9,916 nt of DNA from Bifidobacteriaceae bacterium. GTDB lineage: Bacteria; Actinomycetota; Actinomycetes; Actinomycetales; WQXJ01. A program made the translations under genes and the position numbers. Below the pieces are notes generated by a model. That model was given only the letters and a program-made list of their open reading frames with translations, was not told the DNA's origin and made no database searches. The stretch covers positions 1-9,916 of the forward strand of contig JAITLE010000016.1 of assembly GCA_031278075.1 (NCBI GenBank), read 5' to 3'. Of the stretch, positions 5,444 through 9,916 are shown piece by piece (the first letter of the stretch is position 1; the number at the start of each line of letters is the position of its first letter).

Positions 5444-5473
5444 AATCTAGGCCCGCCCTCCCCTCGCGGTCAA
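5444..5473 (-). promoter_or_regulatory. promoter of the rpmH-rsmG operon
   Basis: On the minus strand, TTGACC (5473-5468) is followed after 18 bases by TAGATT (5449-5444). These match the housekeeping sigma factor -35 and the actinobacterial TANNNT -10. Transcription would start near 5436 and give a leader of about 135 nt before rpmH. Confidence 0.65.
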
Positions 5474-5543
5474 ACCGGGCCGCTCGGCGGCTCGCGTCCG
5501 GCTTGCGGGCGCCCCGCTGCGCGAGGCCTGACTCAACCGGGCG

Positions 5544-5572
5544 GCGACAGCACGCCGCCAAGCCGTTACTCT
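5544..5572 (+). promoter_or_regulatory. possible dnaA promoter
   Basis: GCGACA (5544-5549) and TACTCT (5567-5572) are separated by 17 bases. The -35 matches TTGACA at four of six positions and the -10 fits TANNNT. The start would fall near 5580, about 50 nt before dnaA. No DnaA box is seen in this gap, so DnaA autoregulation is not evident here. Confidence 0.4.
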
Positions 5573-5631
5573 CTAAGGGTCGCCCCGCCTGAGGTGCGGC
5601 GCCAGTGTGTTGAGCGTGAGAGGAGTGCGCT

Positions 5632-7230
5632 GTGGTCCAGCCGCTAAGCGTCGAGCAGGTTTGGGCCACCGCGGTGGACTCGCTTGTGGCATCCGGGCGG
5701 ATCAGCGGGTCCGACTTCGGGTTCGCCGCCCTGGTCTCCCCGGTCCAGTTGCTGGGGGACACGGCGCTGTTGGCCGTGGCGAGCGCGTACACCAAGGACC
5801 ACATCGAGACCCATCTGCGCGACCTGCTCACCGAAGCCTTGAGCGCCGCGGCCGGGCGGCCCGTGAAGTTCACGATCTCGGTCCTGCCCGAGTTGGCCGG
5901 CCCGTCGCCGCAGTCCGCCCCCGCTGGGGCCACTGGTGCCGCTGGCGGCGCCGGCGGCACCGGCGGTGGAGGCGCTAGGGGAGCTGGGGGCGGCGTGGCC
6001 GACGATGCCCTCACCGAATCCGCTGCCCTCGACTCGGACGGCCTCGCCCCCACTCAAGGCATGCTGCCTGGGATGGGCCCGTTCGCCGGCACGGGCGGCG
6101 CGGCGCAAACCGAACTGTGGGATGGGCCACCGTGGGACTCGGCCGGAGCCGAGCCCGAGCCGTACAGCCTCGGCGTGCCCGCAGTGCCCCCTCCCCCAGA
6201 GTCCAGGCTCCAAGCCCGTTACACCTTCGAGACGTTCGTCGTGGGCCCACATAACCGCTTCGCGGCGGCGGCGGCCCGCGCGGTGGCCGAATCCCCCGCC
6301 AACACTTACAACCCGCTGTTCATCTTCGGCCGCGCGGGGCTGGGCAAGACTCACCTGATCCACGCCATCGGCAATTACGCCTTCTCCCTGTCCCCCCAGC
6401 TCAAGGTCCTCTACACCACGTCCGAGGATTTCGCCAACGACTTCATCAGCCACCTCAGCGCCGGCAAGATGGACGAGTTCAAACGCTTCTACCGCGGCAA
6501 CGACATCCTTCTGATCGACGACATCCAGTTCCTGATCGGCAAAGGCCAGATCACGGAGGAGTTCTTCCACACCTTCAACTCGCTTTACAACTCTGGCAGC
6601 CAGATCGTCATCACCTCCGACACCCCGCCCAAACAGTTGCTCGGCTTCGAGGATCGGTTGCGCACGAGGTTCGAGATGGGGCTGCTGACCGACATCTTGC
6701 CCCCAGAACTCGAGACCCGCATCGCGATCCTGCGCCTAAGGGCCACGAGCGAGGGCCTCGACGCCCCTGAGGACGTGCAGGAATACATCGCGTCCAGGGT
6801 CTCCTCGAACGTCCGCGAACTGGAGGGGGCCCTGATCCGGGTGACAGCCTTCGCCAGCTTGAACCGGCAGCCAGTCGATCTGAGCCTGGCCGAGGTGGTG
6901 CTCCGCGACCTGGTCACCGACTCGCAGGCCGAGATCACCCCAGCTGTGATAATCGGCCAGACCGCCAAATACTTCACCTTGACGATCGACGACCTGTGCG
7001 GCCCGTCCAGGCGGAGGAATCTCATCCTCGCCCGCCATATCGCCATGTACCTCTGCCGCGAGCTGACGGACTTGTCCCTCCCCGCGATCGGCCGCGAATT
7101 CGGTGGCCGGGATCACACCACCGTGATGAACGCGTGCCGCCGGGTGACGTCGGCCATGTCGGAGAAGCCCGCCTTGTTCACCAAGGTGTCCGAACTCACC
7201 TACCGCATCAAGCAACGCGCCGGCGACTAG
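5632..7230 (+). CDS. dnaA: chromosomal replication initiator DnaA
   Basis: DnaA is an AAA+ ATPase that binds DnaA boxes, forms a filament at oriC and melts it. The 532-residue protein has domain I (1-88), a flexible domain II (about 90-192), and the AAA+ core with Walker A GRAGLGKTH (233-241), Walker B LLIDD (293-297), the sensor region VITSDTPPKQL (325-335) and an arginine-finger region RLRTRFEMGL (342-351). Domain IV (about 435-532) carries the DNA-binding signature LCRELTDLSLPAIGREFGG, then RDHTTVMNA (493-501). Domain II is unusually low in complexity: residues 98-122 are almost only Gly and Ala. GTG at 5632 was chosen for the AGGAG site (5621-5625) six bases upstream. The gene points away from rpmH and ends at the oriC gap. 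Confidence 0.98.
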   Translation: MVQPLSVEQVWATAVDSLVASGRISGSDFGFAALVSPVQLLGDTALLAVASAYTKDHIETHLRDLLTEALSAAAGRPVKFTISVLPELAGPSPQSAPAGATGAAGGAGGTGGGGARGAGGGVADDALTESAALDSDGLAPTQGMLPGMGPFAGTGGAAQTELWDGPPWDSAGAEPEPYSLGVPAVPPPPESRLQARYTFETFVVGPHNRFAAAAARAVAESPANTYNPLFIFGRAGLGKTHLIHAIGNYAFSLSPQLKVLYTTSEDFANDFISHLSAGKMDEFKRFYRGNDILLIDDIQFLIGKGQITEEFFHTFNSLYNSGSQIVITSDTPPKQLLGFEDRLRTRFEMGLLTDILPPELETRIAILRLRATSEGLDAPEDVQEYIASRVSSNVRELEGALIRVTAFASLNRQPVDLSLAEVVLRDLVTDSQAEITPAVIIGQTAKYFTLTIDDLCGPSRRRNLILARHIAMYLCRELTDLSLPAIGREFGGRDHTTVMNACRRVTSAMSEKPALFTKVSELTYRIKQRAGD

Positions 7231-7279
7231 CGGCAGCCCAGCCGCTGTCACCTGCCCGCCGGAGACGTTTATTCCCAGC

Positions 7280-7288
7280 TGTGGACAA
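7280..7288 (-). promoter_or_regulatory. DnaA box (perfect TTGTCCACA on minus strand)
   Basis: TGTGGACAA is a perfect actinobacterial DnaA box, 50 bp after dnaA. A weaker copy (TGTGGACGG) follows 12 bp later, so the two may be bound together. Confidence 0.85.
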
Positions 7289-7291
7289 CGC

Positions 7292-7300
7292 TGTGGACGG
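7292..7300 (-). promoter_or_regulatory. degenerate DnaA box
   Basis: TGTGGACGG matches the box TGTGGACAA at seven of nine positions and sits 12 bp from a perfect box. The identical variant recurs at 7344. Confidence 0.5.
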
Positions 7301-7343
7301 CGGTGCATAAGCCGCTTCGCGCCACCCAAAACCTCACCCCTTC

Positions 7344-7352
7344 TGTGGACGG
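7344..7352 (-). promoter_or_regulatory. degenerate DnaA box
   Basis: TGTGGACGG is the same two-mismatch variant as at 7292. Its recurrence inside the gap supports a real weak site. Confidence 0.5.
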
Positions 7353-7371
7353 TCCCCTCGCCCGCGGAACC

Positions 7372-7380
7372 TTGTCCACA
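7372..7380 (+). promoter_or_regulatory. DnaA box (perfect TTGTCCACA)
   Basis: A perfect TTGTCCACA box in the opposite sense to the box at 7280. It lies in the middle of the gap. Confidence 0.85.
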
Positions 7381-7465
7381 CCCTGTGCCCTTTTTCCCCA
7401 GAGCCACCCACCGCGGGCACACAGGCCTGGCCGCGTCCCACCTGGCCCGGGACCGTTCACCCCCA

Positions 7466-7474
7466 ATGTCCACA
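7466..7474 (+). promoter_or_regulatory. DnaA box next to the trio element
   Basis: ATGTCCACA has one mismatch at the first base. It is followed by the 4-bp GC spacer GCCC and then the CTA repeats. This is the order box, GC-rich spacer, trios described for basal unwinding elements, so this box probably anchors the DnaA filament. Confidence 0.75.
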
Positions 7475-7478
7475 GCCC

Positions 7479-7490
7479 CTACTACTACTA
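7479..7490 (+). promoter_or_regulatory. DnaA-trio run (CTA x4), start of the unwinding element
   Basis: CTACTACTACTA gives four consecutive 3'-GAT-5' trios on the lower strand, the element on which DnaA is known to extend along single-stranded DNA. AT-richer sequence follows to about 7540. The match to the described pattern is exact, but no experiment supports it here. Confidence 0.75.
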
Positions 7491-7515
7491 AAATCAGATG
7501 TGACATAGGGATCAT

Positions 7516-7524
7516 TGTGGATAG
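7516..7524 (-). promoter_or_regulatory. DnaA box in the AT-rich side
   Basis: TGTGGATAG matches TGTGGATAA (TTATCCACA reversed) at eight of nine positions. It faces the box at 7466 across the presumed unwinding region. Confidence 0.6.
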
Positions 7525-7646
7525 CCAACATAGCTGCGCCATCGGCCGTCGCCCCTCCCCCCAGCCCTGTGGGACGGCGGCCCGGCGGGTGAGCCCCACA
7601 GCGTAGTCTTAGACAGCAACGCGACACTGAGATTCGGAGGATAGCC

Positions 7647-8777
7647 GTGAGATTCATGGTTGAAAGAGACGTCCTGGCAGACGCCGTCGGCTGGGTGGCC
7701 CGCGCGTTGCCCGCTCGCCCCCCCAGCCCTGTGCTGAACGGAATGAGGATCAGGGCCACAGAAGAGGACGGCGGGCGCGTCCGGCTCTCGAGCTTCGACT
7801 ACGAGGTCTCGGCCAAGGCGGAGGTGGCCGCGGACGTGGAACACCCAGGGGACGTGCTCGTCTCCGGCAAGCTGCTGGCGGACATGGCCAAGCTGCTCCC
7901 GGCGAAGCCCGTCAGCTTCACCCTCGAGGGCTCTAGGGTCGTGGTCAAGTGCGGCGCCTCCACGTTCACCCTGCTCACGATGAACCTCGAGGACTTCCCA
8001 GCCTTGCCTTCGCTGCCTGGGTGGGTGGGATCGATCCAGGCCGGAGCGCTGGCCCACGCGGTGGAGCAGGTGGCCGTGGCCGCCACCCGCGATGAGACCC
8101 TGCCCATGCTGACTGGCGTCCGCGTGGAGATCGAGGGGGAGATTGTGACCCTGCTCGCCACCGACCGCTACCGGTTGGCGATCAGAGAACTCCCTTGGCG
8201 GCCGGCCACTCCTGGCTTGTCACGCGTGGCCCTGGTTCGGGCGAAGACCCTGCGGGATGTGGCCCGGGCGTTCAGCCCGACGGAAGAAGTCCAGGTGTCG
8301 CTCACCGCGCCTGGGATCGTGGACATCATCGGTTTCGCAGCGGCCGGCCGCGAGACCACATCATTGCTGATAGACGGTGAATACCCACAGGTCAGGAACC
8401 TGTTGCCGGATTCATTCGAGGCGAGCGCGACCCTCAATCTGCACGATTTGATCGAGGCGGTGCGGCGTGTCTCGCTGGTGGCGGAGAGGAAGACCCCGGT
8501 TCAGATCGTCCTGGCGGAGGGAGAGGCGGTCTTGAACGCCGGGACCGGTGATGACGCGCAGGCCTCGGAGACGCTCGAGGCGGTCGTGAGAGGGGATGAG
8601 ACCACGGTGGCCTTCAACCCGCAGTACCTCCTCGACGGGCTGAACGCGATGGACACGCCGGATGTGCGCATCTCCATGAACACGATCACCCGGCCCGTCT
8701 TGTTCCAAGGCGAGCGAGACGGGGAACTGGTGTCCGACTACAGGTACTTGCTGGTCCCGATCCGTTTCGCGGTCTAG
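7647..8777 (+). CDS. dnaN: DNA polymerase III beta subunit (sliding clamp)
   Basis: DnaN forms the ring-shaped homodimer that tethers the replicative polymerase and many repair proteins to DNA. The 376-residue length is usual. Typical segments are LSSFDYEVSA (48-57) at the end of the first strand set, TLPMLTGVRVE (151-161), LLATDRYRLAIREL (169-182), the linker region with EYPQVRNLLP, and the C-terminal LLVPIRFAV. The GTG at 7647 is preceded by GGAGG (7636-7640) with a six-base spacing. An internal ATG three codons later is possible but less well placed. A TAGTCT at 7604-7609 could be a -10 element, but no -35 is visible. dnaN lies directly before recF. Confidence 0.97.
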   Translation: MRFMVERDVLADAVGWVARALPARPPSPVLNGMRIRATEEDGGRVRLSSFDYEVSAKAEVAADVEHPGDVLVSGKLLADMAKLLPAKPVSFTLEGSRVVVKCGASTFTLLTMNLEDFPALPSLPGWVGSIQAGALAHAVEQVAVAATRDETLPMLTGVRVEIEGEIVTLLATDRYRLAIRELPWRPATPGLSRVALVRAKTLRDVARAFSPTEEVQVSLTAPGIVDIIGFAAAGRETTSLLIDGEYPQVRNLLPDSFEASATLNLHDLIEAVRRVSLVAERKTPVQIVLAEGEAVLNAGTGDDAQASETLEAVVRGDETTVAFNPQYLLDGLNAMDTPDVRISMNTITRPVLFQGERDGELVSDYRYLLVPIRFAV

Positions 8778-8806
8778 CGGCCCGCCCCGCGGAAGGCTGG
8801 GAGACA

Positions 8807-9916
8807 GTGCACCTGACCGACCTCGCGTTGCGGGACTTCAGGTCTCACGCCGACACTGTCGTCCGGCTCGCGCCGGGCGTCACCACCTTCGTGGGGCGAA
8901 ACGGGCAGGGGAAGACCAACCTGGTCGAAGCGGTGGCGTACCTGGCCACGCTCGCGTCGCATCGCGCCACCACCACGGCGCCGCTCGTCAGGCAAGGGGC
9001 CGCCAGCGCCAACATCAGAGCCAAGCTGGTGCGCGGCGAGCGCGCCGCGCTGATCGCGTTGGAGTTGGTTCCAGGCAAGTCGAGCCGCGCGCACCTGGGC
9101 AAAGCGAAGGTCAAGCCGACCGCGTTGCTCGGGCTGGCGAAAGCGGTGGCGTTCGCGCCAGAGGACCTGGCGCTTGTCAAAGGCGGCCCAGAGCTGCGCC
9201 GCCGCTATCTCGACGAGCTATTGGTCCAGATGCGGCCCGCGCTGGCGGGTGTGATGGCGGACTGGGAGCGGGTCAATCATCAGCGCGCCGCCTTGTTGAA
9301 GTCGCTGGCGCCCCTGAGGGGGGAGGAGAGAGAGCGGGTAGGGCAAGAGCTGGTCTACTGGCAAGAGGAGGCGGCCCGTCTCGGGGGACGGCTCACAGCC
9401 AATCGCATGGCCTTGGCCGACGACTTGGCCCCGCTGGTGGCCGCGTCCTATGGGCGCGTGGCGGGGGAAGGCTGGGTGGATGTCGACTATGAGCCGACCG
9501 TGGCGGTCACCGGCCGTCCAGAAGCGGATCAGGTGGCGGAAGCGCTGCTGCGCGCCATGCGGGCGGGCCAGACGCGAGAGATCGAGCGCGGAGCGTCGCT
9601 GTTCGGGCCGCACCGCGAAGACCTGGCGCTGACCCTGAACGGATTGCCCGCCAAGGGCTACGCCTCGCACGGGGAGTCGTGGAGCCTGGCGCTGGCGCTC
9701 AAACTGGGGGCGTTCGAATTGATGCGCCGTGACGCCGATGACGATCCGATCCTGATCCTGGACGACGTGTTCGCCGAGTTGGACGCCGACCGGCGCGAGG
9801 GATTGGCGAAGTTGGTCGATGGCGTGGAACAAGTCCTCGTCACAGCCGCGGTGCGCGGCGACGTGCCAGAGGGGCTGACCGGACGTTGGTATCGGGTGGC
9901 GGAGGGCAGGGTAGAA
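8807..9916 (+). CDS. recF: DNA replication/repair protein RecF (3' end cut by the window)
   Basis: RecF is an SMC-like ATPase that, with RecO and RecR, helps load RecA at gaps and stalled forks. The frame is open from a GTG at 8807 to the last base (370 codons, no stop), so only a few residues are probably missing. The start MHLTDLALRDFRSH is typical. The Walker A motif GRNGQGKTN lies at 30-38, followed by RRRYLDELLVQ and DWERVNHQRAALLKS. The ABC-type signature appears as YASHGESWSLALALKLG, the actinobacterial form, and Walker B as ILILDDVFAELDADRR. Possible ribosome sites are GGAAGG at 8791-8796 and GGGAG at 8799-8803. The gene lies 29 bp after dnaN and is probably cotranscribed with it. Confidence 0.96.
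   Translation, partial: MHLTDLALRDFRSHADTVVRLAPGVTTFVGRNGQGKTNLVEAVAYLATLASHRATTTAPLVRQGAASANIRAKLVRGERAALIALELVPGKSSRAHLGKAKVKPTALLGLAKAVAFAPEDLALVKGGPELRRRYLDELLVQMRPALAGVMADWERVNHQRAALLKSLAPLRGEERERVGQELVYWQEEAARLGGRLTANRMALADDLAPLVAASYGRVAGEGWVDVDYEPTVAVTGRPEADQVAEALLRAMRAGQTREIERGASLFGPHREDLALTLNGLPAKGYASHGESWSLALALKLGAFELMRRDADDDPILILDDVFAELDADRREGLAKLVDGVEQVLVTAAVRGDVPEGLTGRWYRVAEGRVE

Larger units (their letters stand above)
7231..7646. other. oriC: origin of replication (oriC) in the dnaA-dnaN gap
   Basis: This 416-bp gap has no credible gene. It contains perfect and near-perfect DnaA boxes on both strands, a DnaA-trio-like run, and an AT-richer stretch (about 7480-7540) that stands out against the GC-rich surroundings. 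Left of the trios the gap is GC- and C-rich, with three boxes in the leftward sense (one perfect, two weak) and two in the rightward sense. The position between dnaA and dnaN is the standard actinobacterial origin. The last 30 bases hold the dnaN ribosome site. Confidence 0.88.

Noticed and set aside
5644..6570. 308-codon minus-strand open frame
   Set aside because: It is a GC-driven antisense shadow of dnaA.
6736..7599. 287-codon minus-strand open frame across the dnaA end and oriC
   Set aside because: It crosses dnaA coding sequence and the DnaA boxes, with no recognisable motif.
9218..9832. 204-codon minus-strand open frame
   Set aside because: It is antisense to recF, whose Walker and signature motifs are intact.

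Overview
The window is a chromosomal replication-origin region of a GC-rich bacterium, almost certainly an actinomycete (Actinomycetota). The evidence is the high GC content, frequent GTG starts, actinobacterial forms of RecF, DnaA and YidC, TTGTCCACA-type DnaA boxes, and the order rsmG-jag-yidC-yidD-rnpA-rpmH | dnaA-dnaN-recF. I cannot assign a genus from the sequence.

Layout. Positions 1-490 hold no credible gene. They carry a cluster of six parS-type ParB-binding sites (four perfect, two degenerate) inside a tandem duplication with a period of about 250 bp. Positions 490-649 are a short leader with one perfect, isolated DnaA box. Two rightward, overlapping genes follow: thyX (flavin-dependent thymidylate synthase) and a small RelA/SpoT-type alarmone synthetase. 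They converge on, and overlap by 44 bp, the end of a compact leftward operon, rpmH-rnpA-yidD-yidC-jag-rsmG. This operon has start/stop overlaps of 4 bp at three junctions and 12-bp gaps at the other two. A good promoter for it (TTGACC-18-TAGATT) lies at 5444-5473. dnaA runs rightward from 5632. The 416-bp dnaA-dnaN gap is the likely oriC. It has DnaA boxes on both strands and a DnaA-trio-like run (CTA x4) just downstream of a box, leading into an AT-richer stretch. dnaN and a 3'-truncated recF complete the window, with no gnd gene between them.

How it fits together. DnaA binds oriC and opens it, DnaN clamps the polymerase, and RecF acts at stalled forks. RpmH, RnpA, YidD, YidC and KhpB/Jag serve ribosome assembly, tRNA maturation, membrane insertion and RNA binding, and RsmG methylates 16S rRNA. 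The parS cluster about 7 kb from oriC would load ParB for origin segregation. parA and parB usually follow rsmG directly in this gene order. Here they are not in the window: thyX plus the alarmone synthetase occupies that place, and parAB may lie just to the left.

The least ordinary parts are the duplicated parS array with its conserved hairpin, the thyX-alarmone synthetase pair transcribed toward the origin, and the lone DnaA box ahead of it. I see no mobile element, CRISPR array, tRNA or rRNA.
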